Below the pieces are notes generated by a model. The model was not told the origin of the DNA. It ran no database searches and worked only from the letters and a program-made list of their open reading frames with translations. The position numbers were made by a program, and so were the translations under genes. A stretch of DNA of 64,000 nt from UBA7672 sp044224605 (lineage in GTDB: Bacteria > Pseudomonadota > Alphaproteobacteria > Caulobacterales > Hyphomonadaceae): assembly GCA_044224605.1 (NCBI GenBank), contig JBGAKC010000007.1, forward strand, positions 1-64,000. Direction: 5' to 3'. Below are positions 53,860 to 63,518 of this stretch, one piece after another (the first letter of the stretch is position 1; every line of letters starts with the position of its first letter).

Positions 53860-55086
53860 ATGAAACGGCTTCTGCTTCCGATGGCCGCGCTGGTCCTGTC
53901 CGCCTGCGCTGGCGCGCGGCCGACCCCGCCCAAACCGCTTGTCGATGCGTGGTACTCCGCCGCCGGCGTCGAGGCGATTGCGTCGCTGAACCTGCACGAA
54001 ACGTCGTCGGGATGGGAAGGGCGCGTCGGCGTTTCCTCCGGCCGGGCCTGGCCCCTGCGCAACATCGTGCAGAAGGACGATACACTCTCCTTCCTCGTGC
54101 CGGGACTCCTCGCGAGCTTCTCGGGAACGAAGAACGGCGAAGGATGGTCCGGCCAATGGGTTTCAGGCGGAACGACGACGCCCATCTCCCTGAAACCAAG
54201 CGAAACGCCCGCCGCTGCGGCGGGCCATTTCGTCACCCTCGCGGGCGGCCGGCAGCTCTACCTGGATTGCAGGGGAACTGGTTTGCCTGCCGTCATCTTC
54301 GATTCCGGCGCGGGCGGCGACCACTACGCCTGGAAAGGCGTGCAGGACGCCATCGCCGCGACCAACATGGCCTGCACCTATGATCGCGCCGCGGTCGGCG
54401 CCAGCGATCCCGGCCCGCTTCCGCGCGACGCGGCCGCCATCGCCAACGACATCGACGCCATGCTCGCTGCGGCGAAAATACCCGCGCCCTACGTTCTCGT
54501 CGGCCACTCGCTCGGCAGCTATCATGTGCGCCAGTATGCCAATACGCGTCTCCACAAGGTCGCGGGCATCGTTCTGGTCGATCCTTCCGGCGACAATCAG
54601 CGTGCGCTGTTCAATGCGGCAATCCCGAAGAGTGCGACCATCCCCGCCATGGGGTTCGACGAGCAGGCCTGGCGCAACTGCGTCGCGAAGCTGCACGGCG
54701 CGCTCATTTCCAGAACCGATCCCGTGATCAAGGACTGTCAGGGGAATGACGCCGAAATCGTCGACGCCTCGTTCTCGGCGATCTATGCGATGGAGCACAC
54801 AAGCCTCGCTCAGCTCACGGCCTCGCATCGCTCCTACGGCGATCTGCCGATGATCGTTCTTACCCGTGGCGACTACATGAAGGGCATGCCGCCGGAATTC
54901 GACGACGCTGATCGCGATGCGATGAAGCGGGTCTGGACCGGCCTTCATCACGACATGACCGCGCTTTCGAAGACGGGACAGAACCGGGAGATTGCGGGCG
55001 CCGGCCATTTCATCCAGGCCGATGCGCCACAGGCCGTCATCACGGCGATACGGGATGTCCTCGCCGCTGGCCGCGCAAAGCCCTGA
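53860..55086 (+). CDS. Alpha/beta hydrolase lipoprotein
   Basis: A 408-aa protein with a lipoprotein signal (KRLLLPMAALVLSAC, lipobox LSAC). An N-terminal segment (about 30-110) is followed by an alpha/beta hydrolase domain: YVLVGHSLGSYHVRQYA with nucleophile Ser, and AGAGHFIQADAPQAV with the catalytic His. ATG at 53860 has GGGGAAAAAGCG upstream; an upstream in-frame ATG at 53839 is less likely. Substrate unknown; it may be an esterase or lipase on the outer membrane. Confidence 0.85.
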   Translation: MKRLLLPMAALVLSACAGARPTPPKPLVDAWYSAAGVEAIASLNLHETSSGWEGRVGVSSGRAWPLRNIVQKDDTLSFLVPGLLASFSGTKNGEGWSGQWVSGGTTTPISLKPSETPAAAAGHFVTLAGGRQLYLDCRGTGLPAVIFDSGAGGDHYAWKGVQDAIAATNMACTYDRAAVGASDPGPLPRDAAAIANDIDAMLAAAKIPAPYVLVGHSLGSYHVRQYANTRLHKVAGIVLVDPSGDNQRALFNAAIPKSATIPAMGFDEQAWRNCVAKLHGALISRTDPVIKDCQGNDAEIVDASFSAIYAMEHTSLAQLTASHRSYGDLPMIVLTRGDYMKGMPPEFDDADRDAMKRVWTGLHHDMTALSKTGQNREIAGAGHFIQADAPQAVITAIRDVLAAGRAKP

Positions 55087-55169
55087 TCCGGGACTGCTGT
55101 GCGGGATCGCCGGCAACGCCAAGCAGATCGACGCCGCGCGATGATCAACGCCCTCTGGCCCGGGCCCGC

Positions 55170-57278
55170 CTAGAAGCGACCGGAGATTCTGATGCCGTAA
55201 GAGCGCGTGCCGTAGCCGCCGGTTGCGCTGCGCGTCTCGATGCTCGAGACGTTGGCCGGGCTCGACCTGTCCGGCGTGTAGAACTGACGCTCACGCACTT
55301 CCTGCGGTAGCAGCAAATCGGCGATTGTGAAGCGCACAAGCATGCCGGGTATGGCCGTGGTCTCAATGTAAAGATCGAGATTGGAGTCGTCCCACTCGGT
55401 CGTGCGAAGTTCGCGCAGCCGGAAGAGCTGCACATCGTCGGCCCGTTCGTACAGCGCGCCCCACGCCAGCTTGAGTTCGGGCATAGGCTGCCGGTAGTCG
55501 ATCGAGTAACTCCAGTTGGCTTCATCGGAAAACCGCCGTGAATCGCCTGTCACGGGGTCATCCACGCTGGTTTTCTGGACCATGCCTTTGAGACGAAGCT
55601 CGCCGCCCTTCAGGCCGATCACGTCCAGCGGCGCCGTGGCGTCGACCCGAACGCCTGTGCGCCTCCCGTCGCCAAGGTTGCCCGGGCCGTCGAACAGACC
55701 AGCGATCGGAATCTGATCCTGAACCGCCTCGACTTCGTCGTTGAACAGCGAGACAAGTAGAACGCCTTTTGGGCCGAAACGGCGTTCCCAGTCCAGCTGC
55801 GCACGCCATGTGCGCTCGGGTTCCAGGTTCGGGTTTCCCAAATCTGTCGTCCCATCGAAAAGCGACACCGCGCTCGCGAATTCCGTGAAGTTGAGTTGCG
55901 CCACGTCGCGCTGAAGCAGGAAGCGAAGCTGGTTCTCCTTGTCGACCGACCAAGTCGCTCCAAGGCGAGGCTTGAAATAAGTGAAGTCGCGCTCCTGTTC
56001 AGCGTCGCCGGTCTGCTTGATCGTCGACGTCTCGACCGTCAGCACGGCCTCGACTTTCAGGCTTGGAGCAAGCTGCCAGGTGTCCGAGACGAACGCTTCA
56101 GCGCGGTTCTCTTCCACGCGCGTGTTGGCGACAGGCGGTGTCGCGTTGATAACGCCCGCCCCCGTTTGCACCCGTATGTCGAGCGCGCTGTCGAGATAGT
56201 TGAACGCGAACTCGCCGCCGAAATCGATCGCGTGCGACTTGTCCGGCTTCCAGGAGAACACGCCGCGGCCGACAAACTCCCCGCTATCGGCGCCGCGCTC
56301 GATAAATGTGTTGCGGAAGGCGCCGCTGGCGAAAAGCGTCGAATAGCGTTCGCTCGATCCTGTGTGTTTCCCCGACGCAAGTCCGATCAGCTTGAACGAG
56401 GCCTGATCCGAAAGTCGCCTCTCCCAGTCGCCGCCGACTTCTGCAGCCCAGGCATCATCACCCGTGACCTTGCTGTCATCCGTTTGCGTCAGCACGCCAG
56501 CCGGATTGTACGTCCACGAGAATGTGTGGCGGCCGTCCCTCGATGGGGTCAGCTGAGCATTGATGTTCAGGGAGTCGGCTTCGCTCGGCTTCCAGCTGGC
56601 GCGCCCGCTCAACTTGTATTCCCAGTAACTGCCTTGCAGGAATTCGGGTCCCTGGGAGACCAGTGCGCCTGCGGGGGAGTTCACGTGTTTCTCGTATTCA
56701 ATGCGCCCCCGGCGCGACGGTTGCGCCTGCAGTGCGACATTGAAATTGACGTCGCCCGCCTTGAACCCGGAACTCAAGACGATCAGCGGATTGATGCTTC
56801 CGGAAGGATCGAGCTGGCTGGCCTGCACGACATAGGTGTTCGTGGCGCTGGCGTCGCGCGGCCGCAGGCGCACGTCAGCGATCAGTGTCTGGCCGCTGGC
56901 GTCGCCGCGATCGCTGCTGCCCGAGTAGATGTCGATACGCAGCACGTCGCGCGCCGAAATCCGGGCGAGCTGATCGGCCAGCGGCGTCTTGGAGCTTGGC
57001 CGTTCGCCGTTGATCAGCACATTGCCGGCCGCGCCGCCAAATCCCCGCCTGTCCTCGCCATTATCCAGCGTGAAGCCGGGAACACGCCGCACCATGTCTT
57101 CGGCAGTCACCGGATTGAAGGTGTTGAAGAAGTCCTGCGCATAGGTTTGCGTCGGCACGCCGCGATCGCGCGCCTCCTGCCCGAAGGCGGGCGATGCGGT
57201 TGCAAGCAGGGTGGCGCAAGCAAGGAGGCAGACGGGTGGTGTCGCCTGCCTCCTTGTGCGGACATGCCGTCCGATCAT
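55170..57278 (-). CDS. TonB-dependent receptor
   Basis: A 702-aa outer-membrane receptor with signal peptide (to about FGQEA), plug domain (PGFTLDNGEDRRGFGGAAGNVLINGERPSS, ISARDVLRIDIYSG) and a beta-barrel domain of the OMP_b-brl_3 type, ending with the terminal Phe of ISGRF. The short plug and GNVLING motif fit the family used in many Caulobacterales. Ligand unknown. Flanked by a divergent/neighbour TetR-desaturase operon on the same strand. Confidence 0.9.
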   Translation of the reverse strand: MIGRHVRTRRQATPPVCLLACATLLATASPAFGQEARDRGVPTQTYAQDFFNTFNPVTAEDMVRRVPGFTLDNGEDRRGFGGAAGNVLINGERPSSKTPLADQLARISARDVLRIDIYSGSSDRGDASGQTLIADVRLRPRDASATNTYVVQASQLDPSGSINPLIVLSSGFKAGDVNFNVALQAQPSRRGRIEYEKHVNSPAGALVSQGPEFLQGSYWEYKLSGRASWKPSEADSLNINAQLTPSRDGRHTFSWTYNPAGVLTQTDDSKVTGDDAWAAEVGGDWERRLSDQASFKLIGLASGKHTGSSERYSTLFASGAFRNTFIERGADSGEFVGRGVFSWKPDKSHAIDFGGEFAFNYLDSALDIRVQTGAGVINATPPVANTRVEENRAEAFVSDTWQLAPSLKVEAVLTVETSTIKQTGDAEQERDFTYFKPRLGATWSVDKENQLRFLLQRDVAQLNFTEFASAVSLFDGTTDLGNPNLEPERTWRAQLDWERRFGPKGVLLVSLFNDEVEAVQDQIPIAGLFDGPGNLGDGRRTGVRVDATAPLDVIGLKGGELRLKGMVQKTSVDDPVTGDSRRFSDEANWSYSIDYRQPMPELKLAWGALYERADDVQLFRLRELRTTEWDDSNLDLYIETTAIPGMLVRFTIADLLLPQEVRERQFYTPDRSSPANVSSIETRSATGGYGTRSYGIRISGRF

Positions 57279-57364
57279 AGGGCGTTTCTTCCCATAGCCG
57301 GTTTTCTGGGGACCGGCTGATTTATACCTAAGTCTAAATCTGGGAAACGCGCAAGGTGCGCCGG

Positions 57365-57988
57365 CTAGGCGCCTGCGCCTTTGAGGAACACGTCTGCGAG
57401 AGCAGACAGCATGGGTCGCAGCGAACCTTTCCTGGGATCATGCAGCCACTGGATGACGGCTCCGGACAGCAGGCTGTCATAGGCCGTCGCAAGAACGTCG
57501 GCCGGCTGGGCGCTGGCGATCTCGCCACGCTTCTGTCCGCGCCGGAAGATGTCGGCGAGCAGTCTGAACGCCGTCTCGCGAAGCAGGGGAGACTGGCCGG
57601 CTCCATCCAGCCCCATCGAGACTTTCCGGATTTCCGTGAAGACCTCGCGATAGAGCGCGCGGTTGGTCTCGATCCCGCGGCCCATCTGGTCAAACAGCTG
57701 CGTCAGAAGCCTGGGCGCCGGTGTTCGCTCGTCCGCCAGGGCCGCCGACAGCAGGTCACAATAGCTTTGCAGCGAGCGCGCCGTGATGGCGTCGAGCACC
57801 AGCTGCTTCGATCCGAACTGATTGAACACTGTCGCACGTGAGACTTTGGCCTCTTCGGCGATGTCCTGCATCGATGTATCGTGAAGACCCTGCGTCGCGA
57901 AGAGCTTTTCGGCCGCAGTCAGCACAAGTCCGCGCGTTTCCTCGCCATAAGTCCGGACATCGCGCGGCTTGTTGGGTCTGGCCGTCAC
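57365..57988 (-). CDS. TetR family transcriptional regulator
   Basis: A 207-aa regulator with HTH LFATQGLHDTSMQDIAEEAKVSRATVFNQFGSKQLVLDAI. The start is a GTG at 57988, which overlaps the desaturase stop as GTGA, so translation is coupled. It probably autoregulates and represses the desaturase operon in response to an acyl-CoA or fatty acid, as FabR/DesT-like proteins do elsewhere; that is inference. The following TonB receptor is 87 bp downstream. Confidence 0.9.
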   Translation of the reverse strand: MTARPNKPRDVRTYGEETRGLVLTAAEKLFATQGLHDTSMQDIAEEAKVSRATVFNQFGSKQLVLDAITARSLQSYCDLLSAALADERTPAPRLLTQLFDQMGRGIETNRALYREVFTEIRKVSMGLDGAGQSPLLRETAFRLLADIFRRGQKRGEIASAQPADVLATAYDSLLSGAVIQWLHDPRKGSLRPMLSALADVFLKGAGA

Positions 57989-58926
57989 GCCGCCGCCGCC
58001 TCGACCTTCGACCCGCAGCGCCGCAGCACTTCGACATAGCCCTTCGTGATGCGCATGCGCTCGCGGAAGCCCTTCTGCAGCAGCAGTTTGTGGGTCTTCT
58101 CGAGATTGTAGCAGGGCACATACATGAAGCAGTGATGCTCGCAGTGATAATGCACCCAGAACGGCGCGATAAAGAGCCGCTCCAGCGGATTGGCGATCGT
58201 TGTGCGCGCATGCGTGAAGGGATCGTCCTGCGTGTTGACCATGGCGTGCTCCGCCATCGAGCGCAGGCGCGTCACCAGCGGGAACCACGTCGCCATCGGC
58301 ACGATCCAGAGCGCCAGCCACGCCCACCAGTAACCCAGCGCCGTCGTCACGCCGAAGATCACCAGCTGCACGATCCAGAACCTGCGGCCCGGACTGTCCG
58401 GCACGCGCGCCGGCTTGCGCTTCTCGCCCCGCAGTCGCGCGATGAACGGCGCGATACGCTGCTTGTAGAAGGTCTGCCCCGTGAGATCGCGCACGAACTT
58501 CCGCACGATCGATCCGCGCGTGACCGGGAAGGGCCGTGACAGCACGAGATCCGGGTCTTCCGGCTGCTCGGTGTATTTGTGGTGCGTCAGGTGATACGGC
58601 CGATAGCGCTTCAGGCTGCCGCCGACCGGGCCGCCGCAGAGCCATTCCGCCATCCAGTCATTCAGTTTCGCATTCGGATGCAGCGTGCCGTGCGCCGCCT
58701 CGTGTTCGAGGATCGCAAGTCCAAGCTGCCGTGCGCCAATCAGCATCGCGGCCAGTACATAAGTTGCCGGGTTCGGCCACACGATGAACATGGCGCCCGC
58801 GCCGATGATCACCGCCCACGCCGAAATCACCAGCATCGGACCTTTCCAGACGGACTGGGTCGACACCCGCTCCCATTCGGCGGGGGTGAAGATGGTCTTG
58901 GGGTCAACGCGTGTAACTGAAGGCAT
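57985..58926 (-). CDS. Fatty acid desaturase
   Basis: A 313-aa membrane-bound di-iron desaturase. Histidine boxes are HEAAH (75-79), HLTHH (112-116) and HCEHH (261-265), with about four membrane segments. It would introduce double bonds into acyl chains of membrane lipids or, as in a xanthophyll-ketolase-like branch, oxidise other lipids. ATG at 58926 matches the conserved start; the frame to 58971 is a little longer. First gene of the desaturase-tetR pair. Confidence 0.92.
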   Translation of the reverse strand: MPSVTRVDPKTIFTPAEWERVSTQSVWKGPMLVISAWAVIIGAGAMFIVWPNPATYVLAAMLIGARQLGLAILEHEAAHGTLHPNAKLNDWMAEWLCGGPVGGSLKRYRPYHLTHHKYTEQPEDPDLVLSRPFPVTRGSIVRKFVRDLTGQTFYKQRIAPFIARLRGEKRKPARVPDSPGRRFWIVQLVIFGVTTALGYWWAWLALWIVPMATWFPLVTRLRSMAEHAMVNTQDDPFTHARTTIANPLERLFIAPFWVHYHCEHHCFMYVPCYNLEKTHKLLLQKGFRERMRITKGYVEVLRRCGSKVEAAAA

Positions 58927-59084
58927 GGTGGAAACTGTAACAGATGCGGCTGGCGATTGCAGGGGGCGCAAGGTCGCTACATGCAGGTAAATAATGCCGT
59001 AACGGCATGGGCGCCGGGGGCTGGCGAATGCACGCGCCCGCTATAGGCTGAGCTGAAAACCTGTCCGCGACTCTGGAGTTCCCG

Positions 59085-60380
59085 ATGAAGACCATCACGC
59101 TGCTGCTGACCGGCTGCGCCGCTCTCGCGCTTGCCGCCTGTGGCGAGGCCAGCAAAGAGCCCGCCCCTGAAATGGGGCCCGATACAGCCCAGGCAGCTGC
59201 TCCCGTGATCCCCACCATCGCGCCCGACCCGTCGCAGGGCGATGGCGGCGTGGCCGATTTCTACAATCCCGGCGGCCCCGCCCCGGAGAAGGCTGGCACG
59301 CTGATCCGCTCCGAGCCGCAGCCGGAAGGCACGGGCCTCGCCGAAGCCAGCCAGTCGATCCGCATCCTCTATTCCTCCGTCGACGGTCTCGGCGACAAGA
59401 AGACGCCAGTCGCGGTGTCCGGCACGCTGTTCATCCCCAAGGGCGAGGCGCCTGCGGGCGGCTTTCCGCTGATCGCGTGGGCGCACGGCACGGTGGGCAT
59501 CGCCGATGTCTGCGCGCCTTCAAATAACAAGCGCTCGGATCGCGACACCAAATACCTCAACCACTGGCTGAGCCAAGGCTACGCCGTGGTCGCCTCCGAT
59601 TATCAGGGCCTCGGCACGCCCGGCGGCCATCCCTATCTCGCCACTAGGCCTGAAGCCTGGTCGGTGCTTGACTCCATCCGCGCGGTGCAGGGCAATCCGG
59701 ACTTCAAACTCTCGAAGTCGGTCGTCCTCGTCGGTCAATCACAGGGCGGCGGCGCCGCCTTCGCCACGGCAGGCGAGGCGATGACCTACGCGCCCGACCT
59801 CGACATCCGCGGCACGGTCGCGACCGGCACGCCCTACTTCACCAACGACACAGCCCCCGCCGTGCGCGATCCCAACGCCGTCTCCGGCGTCTTCGCCTAT
59901 TCGCTTTACATCATGTATCTCGCCGAACAGGCCGATCCCGCCTTCAGGATCGCCGACTACATCACCGACAAGGCCAAGCCCGTCATCGAGACAACGCGCA
60001 CGAAATGCCTGATGGATGCGTGGAAGCAGATCGAGGACGAGAAGATCAACCAGGCGAACGCCTTCGTGAAGGACCCGACTGCGGAGCTGGTGAAATACTA
60101 TCCGCTGATGACCTACTCCACGCTTAAGGTGAAAGGTCCGGTGTTCATGGGCACGGGCGGTCAGGACAAGGACGTGCCGCCTCCGGGCCAGGAGCGCCTG
60201 TTCAACGACGCCTGCAAGGCCGGTGCGGTCATCGAACGCCATGTCTACGCCAAGCTCGACCACTCCGGCACGGTCAACGGCTCGCTCGCCGACTCAACGC
60301 CCTTCGTGAAGAAGGCCTTCGCCGGTGAAGCGATCACCGGCAACTGCCCTACGGGTGGTGATACAGGAACCGCACGCTGA
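59085..60380 (+). CDS. Secretory lipase-family lipoprotein
   Basis: A 431-aa protein with a lipoprotein signal (TGCAALALAAC, lipobox LAAC). The alpha/beta hydrolase domain has GKGEAPAGGFPLIAWAHGTVG, VVASDYQGLGTPGGHPYL and nucleophile VLVGQSQGGGAAFAT, a pattern of secretory lipases (LIP, PF03583-like). The C-terminal catalytic His lies in AKLDHSGTVNGS. It may hydrolyse exogenous lipids or esters. Divergent from the desaturase. Confidence 0.85.
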   Translation: MKTITLLLTGCAALALAACGEASKEPAPEMGPDTAQAAAPVIPTIAPDPSQGDGGVADFYNPGGPAPEKAGTLIRSEPQPEGTGLAEASQSIRILYSSVDGLGDKKTPVAVSGTLFIPKGEAPAGGFPLIAWAHGTVGIADVCAPSNNKRSDRDTKYLNHWLSQGYAVVASDYQGLGTPGGHPYLATRPEAWSVLDSIRAVQGNPDFKLSKSVVLVGQSQGGGAAFATAGEAMTYAPDLDIRGTVATGTPYFTNDTAPAVRDPNAVSGVFAYSLYIMYLAEQADPAFRIADYITDKAKPVIETTRTKCLMDAWKQIEDEKINQANAFVKDPTAELVKYYPLMTYSTLKVKGPVFMGTGGQDKDVPPPGQERLFNDACKAGAVIERHVYAKLDHSGTVNGSLADSTPFVKKAFAGEAITGNCPTGGDTGTAR

Positions 60381-60411
60381 CGCGTTCGCCCAAACCGTCC
60401 CTCACCCACAA

Positions 60412-60455
60412 CCTGTCATCCCGGCCGGAGCGCAGCGGAGAGCCGGAATGACAGG
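60412..60455. repeat. Extragenic palindromic repeat
   Basis: CCTGTCATCCCGGC / GCCGGAATGACAGG arms with one mismatch around a 16-nt loop, just after the lipase gene. This is a common type of extragenic repeat (and of genomic filler) in Alphaproteobacteria. Confidence 0.75.
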
Positions 60456-60595
60456 CAAAATGGCGGGATAGAGGGGTAGCGACTTCATAGGACGTCCAGA
60501 AAACATCCCGCCCGATCTCAATCCACCAGCCCGCAAGACCAAGGACAGAGCGCTCCAGATACGGCCGGGCTCGCCACGCGCGTATACGCCTGCCC

Positions 60596-61297
60596 ATGCA
60601 AGCGCTCTGGCTGATCATCCTCGCGATCTTCGGGCGCCGCCGCCCAGCCATGGCGGTGGAGGCGAACCTCGTGGGCATCCTCCAGAAAGGCCTCGACCTG
60701 TTCGAGGATGAAGACGCCCGCTGCGAGCTTGAGGACAGCCCCGCCGCCCGTGCGAAAATCTCGGCAGCCCTCCTCGACGCCCACCGCAAGGTCGATCTCC
60801 TGATCTACCTTCGCGCTCTTAAGATCGCCGGCCTCCCTTTCCTGGGCCGCGCCTTCCAGTCCTGCCGCCATCCCTACCAAGCCGACCGCTCGCTGGGCGA
60901 CCTCTGGCGCCGCTTCCACCGCCTCATCCTCCGCTTCGAAGACGCCGAGCGCTGCGCCCGCCTGAGCGCTGCAAGGCTCCGCCGCAAGCATGACGAGGCC
61001 ATCCCGGCCGCGCGCCTCGCCGCAGCCCTGTTTACGCCCGACCATGATGATCTCGCGAGCATCAACAATCCGGTGCGCCTCCATGCGCATGGCGGCCTGT
61101 CGCGCCGAAGCGTAGCGAAGGTTCAAGGAAGCTGCGCGTCTTCGCGCGGACCGCAGTTCAGCTTGCTCCGATTTCAGCCTGAACCGCCTCAGACCCCAGC
61201 TTATGAGATCGCCGCCGCGCCCAAAGCGGCGCCATCTGTGCATCCTCCTCCGATGCCGCTATCAACCCTCCAGAACCGCAGCAGACAGGAACTCCCC
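60596..61297 (+). CDS. Hypothetical protein, 3' boundary unclear
   Basis: From the ATG at 60596 the frame encodes VEANLVGILQKGLDLFEDED, ARAKISAALLDAHRKVDLLI, SLGDLWRRFHRLILRF and similar helical segments with GC-rich third codon positions, looking like real coding to about residue 155. After about 61100 the text is low in protein character and contains a repeat-like CGAAGCGTAGCGAAGG stretch. No stop appears before the fbp start, so the frame runs straight into it. Either the gene has lost its 3' end or it is a spurious extension. Confidence 0.35.
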
Positions 61298-62278
61298 ATG
61301 ACCGCGCGCACGCTTCGCGAATACCTGGCTGACCCGGCCGGAAACGGCGTTCCCGCCCCGCGCGAGCTGTCGATTCTCATGGAGGCGATTTCGGACTCGT
61401 GCCGCACGATCTCTTACCTGGTCTCCCGGGGTCACCTTGCGGATGTCCTCGGTTCCGCCGGCACCGGCAACGTGCAGGGCGAGGAACAGAAGCAGCTTGA
61501 CGTGCTCGCCAACGACGAGCTGATGGCGATGGCCAAGGCCTCCGGTGTTGTCGCCGCCGCCGCGTCGGAAGAGGAAGATCACGCAAGGCCGATCGCAGCC
61601 GACGCTCCCTACCTCCTTCTGTTCGATCCGCTCGATGGATCGTCCAACATCGACGTCAATGTCTCCATCGGCACCATATTTTCCGTTCTCCCGGCCAGGG
61701 CGGGAGAGGACGCTTTCCTTCAGACCGGCCGCAACCAGATCGCCGCTGGCTATTGCGTCTACGGTCCGCAGACCACGCTCGTCCTTACGCTGGGCGTCGG
61801 CGTCGCCGCCTTCACGATGGATCCGCCGACCGGCCAGTTCGTGCAGACCGGCGCCAACATCCGTATCCCGGAAAAGACGAAAGAGTTTGCGATCAACATG
61901 TCGAACATGCGCCACTGGGACGATCCCGTGCGCGCCTATATCGACGAATGTCTCGCAGGGGAGGCAGGTCCGCGCGGCAAGAATTTCAACATGCGCTGGA
62001 TCGCCTCGATGGTGGCGGACGTTCACCGCGTTCTCTCGCGCGGCGGCGTCTTCATGTATCCGTGGGACAGGCGCGAGCCGAACAAGGCCGGCAAGCTCCG
62101 CCTGATGTACGAGGCCAATCCGATGTCGCTCATCATCGAACAGGCCGGCGGCAAGTCGTTCGACGGCAAGCAGCAGATCCTCGACGTGCAACCGACGGGA
62201 TTGCACCAGCGCGTGTCCGTCATGCTCGGCTCGAAGGAAGAGGTTGAGGTTCTGGAGAGGAAGCACGCCGCAAAATGA
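61298..62278 (+). CDS. fbp: Fructose-1,6-bisphosphatase class I
   Basis: A 326-aa gluconeogenic/Calvin-type enzyme that hydrolyses fructose-1,6-bisphosphate to fructose-6-phosphate. Metal site FDPLDGSSNIDVN at about 109-121; further NMSNMRHWD, YPWDRREPNKAGKLRLMYEANPM and the catalytic-site C-terminal EQAGGK. ATG at 61298 follows ACAGGAACTCCCC. No other Calvin genes lie nearby, so gluconeogenesis is the likely role. Confidence 0.95.
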   Translation: MTARTLREYLADPAGNGVPAPRELSILMEAISDSCRTISYLVSRGHLADVLGSAGTGNVQGEEQKQLDVLANDELMAMAKASGVVAAAASEEEDHARPIAADAPYLLLFDPLDGSSNIDVNVSIGTIFSVLPARAGEDAFLQTGRNQIAAGYCVYGPQTTLVLTLGVGVAAFTMDPPTGQFVQTGANIRIPEKTKEFAINMSNMRHWDDPVRAYIDECLAGEAGPRGKNFNMRWIASMVADVHRVLSRGGVFMYPWDRREPNKAGKLRLMYEANPMSLIIEQAGGKSFDGKQQILDVQPTGLHQRVSVMLGSKEEVEVLERKHAAK

Positions 62279-62408
62279 CCCTGCGGCGAGCAGGTTCTTT
62301 TGCTGCCCAATTTGGGTAATGTGAAGCCGGAACGCACCTTCGCCTCACGCATTTTCGAGACGTTCTTAACCGCGATCCGTTAGCCGTCGGCGGATAACGG
62401 AGAAGGCG

Positions 62409-63512
62409 ATGACCGGCGACGCCAACAATTTCTCGCTCCTGATCGAGCTTGCTAAAGAACATTCCAGCGAGAAGCGTCGCGAGCTGCTGCGCAAGGTCAC
62501 CGACACTTTCCTGTCGGCCACAGACAGCCGCACGGATCGCGAAGCCGAACTATTCGACGAGATCGTCGGCGCGGTTGCCGCCGATCTTGAAACGCAGGTG
62601 AGGGTGGAGCTCGCGCAGAAGGTCGCGGCCAGCCGCTTGTCGATCCGGCGAACCGCCCGGCGCCTCGCCTTCGATGTCATCGAAGTCGCTCGCCCCGTTC
62701 TCGAGCACTCGCCCGCACTGACGCAGAGCGACCTCGTGGATGTGATCCATCACACCACGCAGGATCACATGATGGCCGTCACCAAGCGCCCAGACATCGG
62801 AGAGAAAGCGTCAAGCGCGCTCGTTGCGAAGGGCGGCGACTCGGTCGTCGCTTCGCTGCTTCGCAACCCGTCGGCCCGCATCAGTCGCGAGACTTATGAG
62901 CGCGTGGCCGACCGTGCCCAGTCCAGTCCCGCGCTCCATGCATCTTTCGTGCGTCACAAGAACGTGCCGCTGGACTTGCTTAACGCAGTCTACCTGCGCG
63001 TATCGGTCGAACTTCGCCGTGAGATCGTTGGAAAATTCCAGGGCGCGAGCACGGAAGACATCGAAGCCGCGTTCGAAGCCAGCCGCGAGCACCTCGCAAC
63101 TGAATACGGCGCCCTGCCGCGCGACTACCAGCTGGCGAAGGAATATGTCGACGACCTGCAAAGGCGCTCGGCCCTGCGGCCTGCTTCGCTCGAATCCATG
63201 CTGCGTGACAACAAGCACACGTCCTTCCTCATCGCCTTCGCCCGTCTCGTTGATGTCGACTACGATCTCGTCAGCCGTCTGGTCGAAGCCAAGGATGTCG
63301 ACGGCCTGGCGCTGCTCTGCCGCTCAGCGGGCTTCGACAGGAACCTCTTCATCACCCTCTGCATGATGATCCTCGGCGGCGGCGGGGGGCTTGCGAAGGC
63401 GGAGCGCTATGGGCAGCTCTACGAGCAGGTTCCCGTCGTCGCAGCCCAGCGCGCGCTGCGTTTCTGGAAAGTGCGGGCAAAAGCGAGTGCTGAGCAGACC
63501 TCGGCCGCCTGA
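62409..63512 (+). CDS. DUF2336 family protein
   Basis: A 367-aa helical protein of DUF2336, a family largely restricted to Alphaproteobacteria. Repeats similar to HEAT/Arm are suggested (LLRKVTDTFLSATDSRTDREAELFDEIV, LLRNPSARISRETYERVADRAQ). Function unknown; some members are tied to envelope or cell-cycle control. Convergent with sthA. Confidence 0.88.
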   Translation: MTGDANNFSLLIELAKEHSSEKRRELLRKVTDTFLSATDSRTDREAELFDEIVGAVAADLETQVRVELAQKVAASRLSIRRTARRLAFDVIEVARPVLEHSPALTQSDLVDVIHHTTQDHMMAVTKRPDIGEKASSALVAKGGDSVVASLLRNPSARISRETYERVADRAQSSPALHASFVRHKNVPLDLLNAVYLRVSVELRREIVGKFQGASTEDIEAAFEASREHLATEYGALPRDYQLAKEYVDDLQRRSALRPASLESMLRDNKHTSFLIAFARLVDVDYDLVSRLVEAKDVDGLALLCRSAGFDRNLFITLCMMILGGGGGLAKAERYGQLYEQVPVVAAQRALRFWKVRAKASAEQTSAA

Positions 63513-63518
63513 TCGGGC

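Noticed and set aside
60518..61243. Minus-strand 241-codon frame opposite the hypothetical gene before fbp
   Set aside because: Composition is Glu/Ala/Gly/Arg mixed without hydrophobic pattern, while the + frame has helix-like sequence and better codon use.
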